A DNA stretch of 64,000 nt from Microbacterium sp. XT11 (lineage in GTDB: Bacteria; Actinomycetota; Actinomycetes; Actinomycetales; Microbacteriaceae): NCBI RefSeq assembly GCF_001513675.1, contig NZ_CP013859.1:3287081-3351080 (forward strand), in the 5' to 3' direction. A program made the position numbers and the translations under genes. The notes below the pieces were generated by a model. That model did no database searches and was not told the DNA's origin. It saw only the letters and a program-made list of their open reading frames with translations. Every line of letters starts with the position of its first letter. Position 1 is the stretch's first letter. This document shows, one piece after another, positions 55,201-63,448 of the stretch.

Positions 55201-56097
55201 GTCGCCGCGGCATCCGCCCAGGGCACCGTCGAGCGCACGGGGCTCACCGCCTGGACGTTCGGCGACCTGCCCGAGGTGCTCGACACCCGCGTCGCCGGCG
55301 GTGTCGTGCGCGGCTACCCCGCCATCGTGGACGAGGGGAAGAGCGTGGCGGTTCGGGTGGAGGCGACGGCGGATGCCGCTGCCGCTGCCACCCGCGACGG
55401 CGTGCTGCGTCTCGTGCTGCTGACCGTGCCGTCGCCGTCGTCGTACGTGCAGGAGCACCTGACCGCGCAGGAGAAGCTCGCGCTGGCGGCGTCGCCGTAC
55501 CAGAACGCGGCCGCGCTCATCGAGGACTGCCGAGCCGCGGTGGCGCGCAGCGTGATCGAGCGGACGCTGCCGGGCGGGGTCGTGCGCACGGAGGCGGAGT
55601 TCACGCGGGTCCGCGACGCGGTGTCGTCGTCGCTCGTCGACGAGCTGTTCGCGTGCGTCTCGCTCGTCGCCCGCATCCTCACCGCGGCGCGCGAGGTCGA
55701 ACGCGGCATCAAGTCGCAGAACTCGCTCGCCCTGCTCGGCCCGCTCGGCGACATCCGCGGACAGCTGAGCGGACTCCTGCATCCGGGGTTCGTGTCGGCG
55801 GCGGGCGTCGACCGCCTCGCGCACTTCCCCCGTTACCTCGCCGGCATGCTCGAGCGCCTGAAGACCCTCGCGAACGAGCCGGGCAAGGACCGTTCGCGCA
55901 TGAGCGAATACGAACGCGCGGCGGCGGCGTTCGAGGAGGCCGGCGGAGTGATCCCCCTTCCCCGTGACGCCGCGCGGAATCTCGTGGAGACGAGGTGGCT
56001 GCTGGAGGAGTACCGCGTCAGCGTCTTCGCCCAGCGGCTCGGCACGGCACAGCCGGTGTCGCCGCAGCGCATCGCCAAGGCGCTCGCCGCGAGCTGA
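52228..56097 (+). CDS. hrpA: ATP-dependent RNA helicase HrpA
   Basis: This 1289-residue DEAH-box helicase has Walker A GATGSGKTT (about 39-47), DEAHERS, VIITSATI (motif III) and NQRSGRAGRTSDG (motif VI). Helicase-associated and OB-fold regions follow, then a long C-terminal DUF3418 domain, matching bacterial HrpA (about 1290-1300 residues). It acts on mRNA or ribosomal complexes. It is a single long plus-strand gene; several long open frames on the opposite strand are GC-codon artefacts. Confidence 0.96.
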   Translation: MSSPAISYPPELPVSAAREEIADAIRDHQVVIVAGATGSGKTTQLPKICLELGRTRIAHTQPRRLAARTIAERVAEELRVELGGLVGYKVRFTDQVSDATRIALMTDGILLNEIHRDRLLRRYDTIIIDEAHERSLNVDFLLGYLRRILPERPDLKVIITSATIDPESFARHFADAAGEPAPIIEVSGRTFPVEIRYRPRTDESEEEDEVAEIVAALRELDREAPGDVLVFLPGEAEIRDAADAVRSAYRSQTAPVEVLPLYGRLSAAEQHRVFERSTVAGLRRRVVLATNVAETSLTVPGIKYVIDTGTARISRYSTRSKVQRLPIEPVSQASANQRSGRAGRTSDGIAIRLYGEDDFEKRPEFTEPEILRTSLASVVLQMLSLGFGDITEFPFLTPPDSRGVKAAFDLLTELGAVSDGRLTRVGRELARMPMDPRLARMLVEARRTGVVPQVLPIVAGLSIQDVRERPSADAPQAVRDEADRLHARFADPTSDFLALLNLWNHLRRQQRELGSSAFRRMCRTEHLNYVRVREWFDVHRQLRTLVREGGEPASDSAAADPDAIHRAILAGLLSQIGILDERTAAKGQNKTASKEQKRRMAEYRGARGIRFSIFPGSGLRKKSPNAVMAAEIVETSRTFARTVAAIDPAWAEALAGDLAKRQISEPHWSKDAGAAIAYEKVTLFGVEIVARRRVQFARVDRAASRELFVRHALVEGEWDPSRLDKRVSAFWRSNAELRRRLEKLEDRERRRDILAGDEEVFRFYDERIPAEVFDVRSFEKWWREALATTPKLLTMRESDLVDDDSRADQSEFPTRWTQGDQVLGLAYRFEPGAPDDGVSVVVPLALLAQLDDTGFDWQVPGLRDELITALLRSLPKAIRRHVVPAADWAERFSAELAGAGPESHGGRPDRTLAQALARLIQPLANQPVSASDFDLARVPAHLRMNFRAVDERGRVVGSSRDLPDLQSRLSDRARSSVARSVSASRSEAPSRVAAASAQGTVERTGLTAWTFGDLPEVLDTRVAGGVVRGYPAIVDEGKSVAVRVEATADAAAAATRDGVLRLVLLTVPSPSSYVQEHLTAQEKLALAASPYQNAAALIEDCRAAVARSVIERTLPGGVVRTEAEFTRVRDAVSSSLVDELFACVSLVARILTAAREVERGIKSQNSLALLGPLGDIRGQLSGLLHPGFVSAAGVDRLAHFPRYLAGMLERLKTLANEPGKDRSRMSEYERAAAAFEEAGGVIPLPRDAARNLVETRWLLEEYRVSVFAQRLGTAQPVSPQRIAKALAAS

Positions 56098-56131
56098 GCC
56101 GGCGCGGGCAGGCGCGGGTAGCCTGAAGGGC

Positions 56132-57076
56132 ATGGCCCACGCGATCGTGTATACCGAGTTCGGAACCCCTGATGTGCTGCACCTGGTCGAGGTGCCCGAC
56201 CCGATGGCGGGCCGCGGCGAGGTGGTCGTGCGCATCGAGGCGGCAGGAGTCAATCCCATCGATGCGAAGCTGCGCGGCGCTGTGCGCCCGTCGCCGCCCA
56301 TCACCGAGCCGCGTGCCGTCGGGTTCGACGGCGCGGGCGTCATCGAGGCGCTGGGCGATGGCGTCGAGGGCTTCGCGGTCGGCGACAGGGTCGCGATCCG
56401 CGACACGCTCGGCACGTACGCATCGGCGCTCGCGGTTCCGGCGGCGAACATCGCGCCTATCCCCGATGGCGTCACCGCAGCCGAGGCAGCGGGCATCGGC
56501 ATCCCCGCCGGCACCGCGTACCAGGCGCTGAAGTCCCTCGGAGTCGCCGCAGGCGACGTCCTGCTCGTTCACGCGGGCTCCGGCGCCGTCGGGCAGGCCG
56601 CCGTGCAGTTCGCCGTGGCGTGGGGCGCGACGGTCGTGGCGACCGCCAGCCCTGAACGCCACGACCAGCTGCGCGAGCTGGGCGCGATCCCTGTCGCCTA
56701 CGGCGACGGTCTGCTCGACCGGGTCCGCGAGGCGGCGCCCGACGGCGTGACGGTCGTGCTGGACTGCGCCGGCACCGACGAGGCCATCCAGACCTCCCTC
56801 GCCCTCGTCGAAGACCGCGACCGCATCGCCACGATCGTGCGCGGACCGGATGCCGCGTCGTTCGGCATCCGCGCGTTCTCCGGCGGCTCGCCCGTGCCGC
56901 TCACGGAACAGGAGCAGGCATGGCGTGCCGAGGCGCTCCCCGTCACGATCGGCCTGATCGAGGCCGGAGCGTTCACGATCGAGCTCGGGCCGGAGCTTCC
57001 GCTCGCCGATGCGGCGCGCGCCCACGAACTCGTCGAGGCGCACGCCGCAGACGGCAAGATCGTCCTGATCCCCTGA
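56132..57076 (+). CDS. MDR-family quinone oxidoreductase
   Basis: This 314-residue zinc-free medium-chain reductase has AAGVNPIDAKLRGA, the NADPH motif LVHAGSGAVGQAAVQFA near 145 and VLDCAGTDEAI. A second MDR enzyme of similar size lies at 18010-18951. The ATG at 56132 comes 34 bp after the hrpA stop, so it may be read with hrpA. The substrate is unknown. Confidence 0.92.
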   Translation: MAHAIVYTEFGTPDVLHLVEVPDPMAGRGEVVVRIEAAGVNPIDAKLRGAVRPSPPITEPRAVGFDGAGVIEALGDGVEGFAVGDRVAIRDTLGTYASALAVPAANIAPIPDGVTAAEAAGIGIPAGTAYQALKSLGVAAGDVLLVHAGSGAVGQAAVQFAVAWGATVVATASPERHDQLRELGAIPVAYGDGLLDRVREAAPDGVTVVLDCAGTDEAIQTSLALVEDRDRIATIVRGPDAASFGIRAFSGGSPVPLTEQEQAWRAEALPVTIGLIEAGAFTIELGPELPLADAARAHELVEAHAADGKIVLIP

Positions 57077-57083
57077 GCCGTGC

Positions 57084-58214
57084 TCAGGCGACCCGTTCCT
57101 CGCTCTCGGCCGCTCTCGCCTCGTCACGCGCCTGCGCCCCGGCGCGGAGGGCCGGGATGAGCTCCTCGCCCCATTCCCGCACGTCGTCGAGCGGGTCGAA
57201 TCCGCGGATGAGGAACCGGGTCACGCCGAGGTCGTAGTACTTCAGCAGCGCCTCGGCGACCTGCTCGGGCGTGCCGACGGGCGCCGTCGAGTTGCCAGAC
57301 GGACCGGTGAGCCGGGTGATGCCCAGCCACAGCCGCTCGTCGTGCACATCGCCGCGCTTGGCGTGCTCCTGCAGTCGGTCGGCGGAGACGGAGTTCTGCT
57401 CCCGCTGCAGCGGCCGCGCGAACGACAGCGTGTCCCCGGAGTCGCGCGCCGCGATGCGCGCCTCCGCCTCGGCGTAGATGCGCGCGGCCTTCGCCCAGGC
57501 CTCCTCTTCGGTCGGGGCGACGATCGGCCGCGTCGAGAGGCTGAACTCCACGGTGCGACCGGCCTTCGCCGCCGCTGCCCTGATCGTGCGGATGTGCTCG
57601 GCGACGTCGGCGAGCGGCTCGCCGAAGAGCATGTACACGTCGGCGCCGGCGGCTCCGACCTCGACGGCCCCGTCGGAGAGGCCTCCGAAGAAGATCGGGA
57701 TGCCGGCGTCGGTCGCGGGCTTCACGGCCGAGAAGGCGCCCTCGACGCGGTAGAAGTCGCCCTCGTAGTCGAAGGGATCGGCCGAGGTGAGGGTGCGCCG
57801 CAGCACCTCGATGAACTCGCCCGTACGGCGGTAGCGGTCGGCCTTCTCGCTGAAGTCACCGTCACGGCGCTGGTCGGCCTCGCTCCCGCCCGTGATGTGG
57901 TGGATCGCGACGCGCCCGCCCCCGGTGAGGTGGTCGAGCGTGGCGAGCTTGCGTGCGACGACGGTCGGCGCCACGAAGCCCGGCCGGTGGGCGATCAGCA
58001 CCTTCAGCCGCTCCGTGGCGTGCAGGGCGGCGGATGCCACGGCGAAGCCGTCGGGCGAGCTGGCGCTGTAGCCGATGAGCACGCGGTCGAACCCCGCCTC
58101 TTCGTGCGCACGTGAGAACTCGCGCACGTAGTCGGGGTCGACGACGGGGCCGGTGACGGCGAGGGATTCCGACCCGGGGGTGGTGGCGATCATTCCGAGC
58201 AGTTCGATGGGCAT
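57084..58214 (-). CDS. LLM-class FMN-dependent monooxygenase (SsuD-like)
   Basis: This 376-residue bacterial-luciferase-like enzyme has HHITGGSEADQRRDGDF, EKADRYRRTGEFIEVLRRTLTS and PIFFGGLSDGAVEVG, typical of SsuD/SfnG alkanesulfonate or sulfone monooxygenases that use FMNH2 and O2. It is the final gene of a tightly packed operon with a dipeptide-type ABC importer (gap 3 bp). The importer should therefore deliver its substrate, perhaps an organosulfur compound. Confidence 0.9.
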   Translation of the reverse strand: MPIELLGMIATTPGSESLAVTGPVVDPDYVREFSRAHEEAGFDRVLIGYSASSPDGFAVASAALHATERLKVLIAHRPGFVAPTVVARKLATLDHLTGGGRVAIHHITGGSEADQRRDGDFSEKADRYRRTGEFIEVLRRTLTSADPFDYEGDFYRVEGAFSAVKPATDAGIPIFFGGLSDGAVEVGAAGADVYMLFGEPLADVAEHIRTIRAAAAKAGRTVEFSLSTRPIVAPTEEEAWAKAARIYAEAEARIAARDSGDTLSFARPLQREQNSVSADRLQEHAKRGDVHDERLWLGITRLTGPSGNSTAPVGTPEQVAEALLKYYDLGVTRFLIRGFDPLDDVREWGEELIPALRAGAQARDEARAAESEERVA

Positions 58215-58217
58215 GGT

Positions 58218-59030
58218 TCAGCTCCTGACGGGGACGGGCAGCGGACGGTTGGCGGTCGGGGTGTGGATGAGGGGGACGGAGTCGATGAGCAGGCGCGTGT
58301 ACGGATGCTCGGGGCGGGCGATGACGCGCCGCGTGGGGCCGTCTTCGACGATGCGGCCGCGGTCGAGCACGACCAGCCGGTCGCTCATGGCGGCGGGCGA
58401 CCCGATGTCGTGCGAGATGACGAGCATCGCCAGGTCGCTGCCCCGCGTGTCGCGCAGGGCGATGAGGGCGCGGACGACGCGGTCGCGGCTCGCGGCGTCG
58501 AGGGCGCTCACCGGCTCGTCGAGCACGAGCAGGCGCGGCTCGACGACGAGCGCGCGGGCGATCGCGGCGCGCTGCCGCTGGCCGCCGGACAGCCCCGACG
58601 GCAGGCGCGAGAGGAGATCCTCGTCGAGCCCCACCGCCTCGAGGGCCGCCGTGCGCCGGCGCTGGACCTCGCCGGCCGGCACCCGCGCGATGCGCAGGCC
58701 TTCGACGATCGACTCGGCCACGCGCACGGCGGGGTCGAGCGAACGCAACGGATCCTGGAACACGTACTGCACCGCGCCCGAGCGGCGCCAGGCGCGCAAC
58801 TGCGATCCGCGCAGCCGGGTCACATCGCGGCCGTCGACCAGGATGCGCGACTCCGGCGCGGCGTCGACCGCACGCAGCACCGCCCTGGCGAGCGTGGTCT
58901 TGCCCGAGCCCGATTCCCCGACGACGCCGACGACCTCGCCGGGGCGCACGCGCAGGGAGACGGCGTCGAGCACGCGCACACGGCCGTAGTCGACCGACAG
59001 CGCGTCGAGTTCGAGCATCGTGGCGCTCAT
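58218..59030 (-). CDS. oligopeptide/nickel-type ABC ATPase (second)
   Basis: This 270-residue ATPase has Walker A GESGSGKTT, signature LSGGQRQR and Walker B LLVLDEPVSALD. A C-terminal RPEHPYTRLLIDSVP places it in the DppF/OppF group. The start at 59030 overlaps the preceding ATPase stop by 4 bp. It pairs with that ATPase to drive the two permeases. Confidence 0.92.
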   Translation of the reverse strand: MSATMLELDALSVDYGRVRVLDAVSLRVRPGEVVGVVGESGSGKTTLARAVLRAVDAAPESRILVDGRDVTRLRGSQLRAWRRSGAVQYVFQDPLRSLDPAVRVAESIVEGLRIARVPAGEVQRRRTAALEAVGLDEDLLSRLPSGLSGGQRQRAAIARALVVEPRLLVLDEPVSALDAASRDRVVRALIALRDTRGSDLAMLVISHDIGSPAAMSDRLVVLDRGRIVEDGPTRRVIARPEHPYTRLLIDSVPLIHTPTANRPLPVPVRS

Positions 59031-59935
59031 GCGAGGAACCTCTCCAGTCCGTAGGCGGCGTGCGCGCGGAGCAGCTCCCGCGTGTACGGGTGACCCGGCG
59101 CGCGCAGCACGCGCGAGGTCGCCCCCGCTTCGACGACGCGGCCGTCGCGGAACACCTGCACCCGCTCGCACACCTGCGCCACCACGGCGAGGTCGTGCGA
59201 CACGAGCACGAGGGCGAGGCCGCGCTCGGCCCGCAGGCGCCCCAGCAGATCGAGCAGCTCGGCCTGCACAGTGACGTCGAGGGCGGTCGTCGCCTCGTCG
59301 GCGATGAGCACCGCGGGGTCGGCGGCGAGCGCCATCGCGATGAGCACCCGCTGCAGCATCCCGCCCGACAGGTGAGCGACCCGCTGACGGAGCACGAGAT
59401 CGACACGGCGGATGCCGAGGTCGTCGAGCAGCTCCCGCGCACGCTCCCTGGCCTGCCGCCGTGGCACGCGCGCGGTCACCCGCAGGGTCTCCTCCAGCTG
59501 CACGCCGATCGGCATCGCGGGGTTGAGGTACGAGGCGGGGTCCTGGAACACCGCGCCGATGCGCGTGCCCCGCACGCCCCGCCATTCGCGCTCGCCGGCG
59601 CCGGTCAGGTCGACACCGTCGACGCGCACGGTGCCGCCGGTCACCGAGAGGCCGGGCGGAAGGATGCCGAGCAGGGCACGGCAGGTGAGCGTCTTGCCGC
59701 TGCCCGACTCCCCGACGATGCCGAGCGCCTCCCCCGGGCGCACCGACACCGACACCCCGTGCACGAGCACGGAGCCGTCGGACGCGGCGATCACGAGGTC
59801 AGACGCCTCGACGGCCGCAGGCCGGACGAGCGAGCCCTCGTCGAAGGAGGGACCGAGGGCGGTCCCTCCGTGCGGGGCCGCCGACACGGCATCCGCCGTC
59901 GGAGCGGGAGCGGTGATCTGCGAGAGCTCAGACAC
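59027..59935 (-). CDS. oligopeptide/nickel-type ABC ATPase (first)
   Basis: Starts at GTG 59935 (VSELSQITAPAP), giving 302 residues with an Ala/Pro-rich N-terminal about 45 residues. Walker A is GESGSGKTL, the signature LSGGMLQRVLIAMAL and Walker B AVLIADEATTALD. The C-terminal APGHPYTRELL is the DppD/OppD tail. The last codons of the upstream permease overlap its start by 8 bp. Confidence 0.92.
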   Translation of the reverse strand: MSELSQITAPAPTADAVSAAPHGGTALGPSFDEGSLVRPAAVEASDLVIAASDGSVLVHGVSVSVRPGEALGIVGESGSGKTLTCRALLGILPPGLSVTGGTVRVDGVDLTGAGEREWRGVRGTRIGAVFQDPASYLNPAMPIGVQLEETLRVTARVPRRQARERARELLDDLGIRRVDLVLRQRVAHLSGGMLQRVLIAMALAADPAVLIADEATTALDVTVQAELLDLLGRLRAERGLALVLVSHDLAVVAQVCERVQVFRDGRVVEAGATSRVLRAPGHPYTRELLRAHAAYGLERFLA

Positions 59936-60782
59936 GGACGGCCTCCTTCCGCCGGGCCGGGGCGGCGGCGCCGAGCACGTCACGCGCGGCGTCGGCCACC
60001 ACGTTCAGCGCGCCGACCGTCACGACGATCGCCAGGGCCGGTGCGAGCGGCCCCCACGGTCGCTGCCCGAGGTACCCGAGGTCGCTGGAGAGCATGCCGC
60101 CCCACGTGGGAGCAGGCGGCTGCACCCCGATGCCGAGGAACGTCAGAGAGGCGACGGCGAGCAGTGCACCGCCGAGCGCCGACACGGCGGCCACGAAGAG
60201 GTTGGGGGCGACCTGCCTCCAGACGTGCCGGCTGAGCACCCACCACGCCGAGGCGCCGAGGTACGTCGCCGCGTCGATGTAGGGACTGTCGCGCACCCGC
60301 AGCGTCGCGGCGCGCGCGATGCGGAAGAAGCCGGGGGCCACGAGGATGCCGATCGCCAGGGTCGCCTGCGGGAGCCCGTTGCCGAGAAGGGCGGCGAACA
60401 CGATCGCAAAAAGGATGAAGGGCAGGGCGAGCAGCGCGTCGACCACGCGCAACGCCAGCCACTCGCCGACCCGCGGGACGAATGCGCTGAGCGCACCCGG
60501 CAGCGCGCCGAGCACGAGCCCGATCGCCGCGGCGGCGAGCGCGCTCAGCAGCGACGCGGGGGCGCCGGCGAAGAGCCGAGAGAGCACGTCCCTGCCGAGG
60601 TAGTCCGTGCCGAGGAGGTGGGCCCACGAGGGCTCCTGCAATGCGGACGCGGCATCCTGCGCCAGCGGATCCTGCGGGGCGATGGCGGGTCCTGCGACGG
60701 CGAGCGTCGCCACCGCGAGGAGGATCAGCAGGGCGAGGCGCACCGTCCATCCGCTGCGCCAGAGCCGGGAGACGGGGTTCAT
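59928..60782 (-). CDS. dipeptide-type ABC permease (DppC group)
   Basis: This 284-residue permease has about six helices and the EAA-like region YIDAATYLGASAWWVLSRHVW, with the typical HLLGTDYLGRDVLSRL after helix 1. It overlaps the DppB-type gene by 4 bp. Second membrane subunit of the importer. Confidence 0.93.
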   Translation of the reverse strand: MNPVSRLWRSGWTVRLALLILLAVATLAVAGPAIAPQDPLAQDAASALQEPSWAHLLGTDYLGRDVLSRLFAGAPASLLSALAAAAIGLVLGALPGALSAFVPRVGEWLALRVVDALLALPFILFAIVFAALLGNGLPQATLAIGILVAPGFFRIARAATLRVRDSPYIDAATYLGASAWWVLSRHVWRQVAPNLFVAAVSALGGALLAVASLTFLGIGVQPPAPTWGGMLSSDLGYLGQRPWGPLAPALAIVVTVGALNVVADAARDVLGAAAPARRKEAVRV

Positions 60783-61801
60783 GCGGCGCTCCTCTCGGTG
60801 CCGCCCGCGCGGGAGATCACGACGTTGAGCACTGCGCCGACGGCCACGATGACGGCGATCGTCACCAGCAGCACCCCCTGCACGACCGGCACGTCGCCCT
60901 GCAGCGCCGACCGGTTCGCGAGCTGGCCGAGGCCCGGCATCCCGAAGATGACCTCCGTGATGACCGCGCCGCCGACCAGCCGCGGCGCATGCACTCCGAG
61001 GGTCGACAGCGCGGGCCCCGAGGCGATGGGCAGCGCATGGCGGACCACGATGCGAGCCGGGCCGAGGCCGTGCACCCTCGCGCCGACGATGAAGTTCTCA
61101 CCCAGGGTGCCGACGAGCGAGGTGCGCAGCTGGCGGGCGATGTCGGCGCCGGCGTCAAGGCTCAGCGCCGCCGACGGGAGCACGAGGCACAGCAGCCACG
61201 CCCCGACGCCCTTGTCCGGCGGGGTGTAGCCGGCGACGGGGAACAACGGGATCGCATAGGCGAAGAGCAGGATGAGCCCGATCGCCGCGACGAAGGCGGG
61301 CACGGTCGCGGCCACGGTGCTGAGGAGCGTGATGAGGCGGTCGACCACTCCCCCGCGGGTCACCGCCGCGAGCACGCCGCCGGCGAACCCGCCGACGAGC
61401 GCGATGATCGTCGCCCCCGCGGCGATCGACAGGCTCACCGGGAACGCCTGGGCGATGCTGTCCGCAACCGGGATGCCGGTGAACCACGAGGTGCCGAGCT
61501 GACCCGTGACGGCACCAGCGATCCAATCGAGGTAGCGCACGAGGAACGGCCGGTCGAGGCCGAACTGGTGGTTGAGGCGGTCGACGTCGGCCTGCGTCGC
61601 CACCTCGCCGAGGGCGACGGCGGCCGGGTTGGACCCGCTCGCCGCCCCCAGCGCGAAGGTCGCGAACGTCGCGAGGAGGAAGACCGCGACCGCCGTCGCC
61701 AGGGTCGCCAGCACGGTGCGCAGCACGGGCACCGCGCTGCGCACCCGGGGTTCCGCGCCGATCGCGGGCGCGGGCGGCGCCTCGGCGGTCACGATCGTCA
61801 T
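60779..61801 (-). CDS. dipeptide-type ABC permease (DppB group)
   Basis: This 340-residue permease has a long N-terminal helix followed by the DppB signature NHQFGLDRPFLVRYLDWI and the EAA region ENFIVGARVHGLGPARIVVRHAL. It follows the substrate-binding protein gene by 6 bp and is translationally coupled to the DppC-type gene. Confidence 0.93.
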   Translation of the reverse strand: MTIVTAEAPPAPAIGAEPRVRSAVPVLRTVLATLATAVAVFLLATFATFALGAASGSNPAAVALGEVATQADVDRLNHQFGLDRPFLVRYLDWIAGAVTGQLGTSWFTGIPVADSIAQAFPVSLSIAAGATIIALVGGFAGGVLAAVTRGGVVDRLITLLSTVAATVPAFVAAIGLILLFAYAIPLFPVAGYTPPDKGVGAWLLCLVLPSAALSLDAGADIARQLRTSLVGTLGENFIVGARVHGLGPARIVVRHALPIASGPALSTLGVHAPRLVGGAVITEVIFGMPGLGQLANRSALQGDVPVVQGVLLVTIAVIVAVGAVLNVVISRAGGTERSAA

Positions 61802-61807
61802 GTCGGA

Positions 61808-63331
61808 TCAGCCCTCGACCTTGACGTCTTCCCAGCGCTGCACGTCGAGCCAGTGGCGGATGCCGGTGACGTGCGCGGGGTGGACGAGGATGCGCGGCCA
61901 GCTGAAGAGGAAGGTGTTGGGCTGCAGCCGTACTCCGACCTCCACGGCGTTCTGGATCTTCTCGGCGTAGTCGGCGGCATCCGTCGGTGTGGCCCGCGCC
62001 TCGTCGATGGCCGCGGTGAGCTCGGGCGGGGTCTGCCTGCCGAGGTTCATCAGCCCCTCCTCTCCGTAGAGCACCTCCAGCCCCTGCAGCGGCGACTGGC
62101 GGCCCGAGTAGCTGTCGAGCACGAACGGCAGGGTGCGCTGCACGTAGTTCTGGGCGACGGCGGCGGAGGGGAGCACATTGAGGGTGACGTCGATGCCGGC
62201 CTTCGCCCACTGCGCCTGCAGCACCTCGGCGAGCGCCGTGTCGTCTTCGGTGAGCGAGAGCGTGAGCTCGATGCCGTCGGGGTGACCGGCGTCGGCGAGC
62301 AGCTTCTTCGCGGCGTCGATGTCGTAGGGGTAGAGGTCGTCGAGCTCGGGGCTGTGCGCGACGTACCCCTCGGGGAAGGGCTGCCAGTTGGGGGTGCCCT
62401 GCCCGAAGTACGCCGCGTCCACGAGCGCCTGGCGGTCGGTCGCGTGGCTGATCGCCTGCAGCACGCGCTGGTCGTCGAACGGCGCCACCGTGCCGTTGAC
62501 GTCGAGGGCGCGCACGGTGAGCGCCTTGATGGTCTCGACCTCGAGACCAGCCGACTCGGCCTGCGACACCTGAGAGGGCGGGACGATGGCCACATCCCAC
62601 TGTCCGGAGCCGACGCCGGCGACGACCGTGGCGGGGTCCGTCACTGGCACGATCGAGAAGTCGTCGATGAAGATGTGGTCCGCGTTCCAGTAGTCCTCGT
62701 TCTTCTCGAGGTCTGCTCGGGCGTTGGGGACGTACTCGGTGAGGGTGAAGGGCCCGGAACCCTCCGGCTGGGTGGCGAGCGAGGCGACGTCGTCGAACGC
62801 GGCAGGGTTGACGATGAAGCCCGTCTTGCCCGCGAAGAGGTACGGCACCTGGTAGTCGGCCTGGTCGAGATGCACCGTCACGGTGTGCTCGTCGTCGACG
62901 TCGACGCCGACCACGATGCGCAGCTGACCGGCGAGCGTGGAGTTCTCCTGGTCTCTGCCCCGTTCGAGGTTCTGCTTGACGGCATCCGCGGTCACCGGCG
63001 TCCCGTCGCTGAAGACGGCGTCCTCGCGCAGGTGGAAGGTGACCGCCGTGCCGTCGTCGGAGTAGTCCCAGCTCTCCGCGAGTCCCGGCACGACCTCGCC
63101 GTCGGGGTCGAGCTGGGTGAGTCCGTCGTAGACGAGGGCGAGAGCGTGCGTGTCCCATCCGGCCGTGGACGTGACCGGGTCCCAGCTGGTGGGGAGCGCC
63201 CACCCCCAGGTGAGGGAGGTGGAGGATGCGGCGCCGGTGGGCGCGGGAGAGGAGCCGGCGCATCCGGCGAGGGCGAGGGCGGCGGCGGCCGCGGAGGCGG
63301 CGAGCAGGGAGAGGCGGGATCGGGGCGACAT
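61808..63331 (-). CDS. dipeptide-type ABC substrate-binding lipoprotein
   Basis: This 507-residue SBP family 5 lipoprotein starts at 63331. The signal peptide ends with LAGC near residue 23. The mature part has LTWGWALPTSWDPVTS, YDGLTQLDPDGEVVPGLAESW and FHLREDAVFSDGTPVTADAV, family 5 hallmarks. It determines substrate choice for the operon that ends in the SsuD-like monooxygenase. The ligand cannot be read off; peptides, nickel chelates or small organosulfur compounds are possible. Confidence 0.93.
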   Translation of the reverse strand: MSPRSRLSLLAASAAAAALALAGCAGSSPAPTGAASSTSLTWGWALPTSWDPVTSTAGWDTHALALVYDGLTQLDPDGEVVPGLAESWDYSDDGTAVTFHLREDAVFSDGTPVTADAVKQNLERGRDQENSTLAGQLRIVVGVDVDDEHTVTVHLDQADYQVPYLFAGKTGFIVNPAAFDDVASLATQPEGSGPFTLTEYVPNARADLEKNEDYWNADHIFIDDFSIVPVTDPATVVAGVGSGQWDVAIVPPSQVSQAESAGLEVETIKALTVRALDVNGTVAPFDDQRVLQAISHATDRQALVDAAYFGQGTPNWQPFPEGYVAHSPELDDLYPYDIDAAKKLLADAGHPDGIELTLSLTEDDTALAEVLQAQWAKAGIDVTLNVLPSAAVAQNYVQRTLPFVLDSYSGRQSPLQGLEVLYGEEGLMNLGRQTPPELTAAIDEARATPTDAADYAEKIQNAVEVGVRLQPNTFLFSWPRILVHPAHVTGIRHWLDVQRWEDVKVEG

Positions 63332-63448
63332 GCAAGCGAAGCTAGGAGGTGCGCACGGCACGCACAATCGGCGCGAAGCGGAGCGACATGGGGTGCAACA
63401 GTTCGACACATGCCCGTGGGTGCGGGGGCACGACAACAAGATGGACGC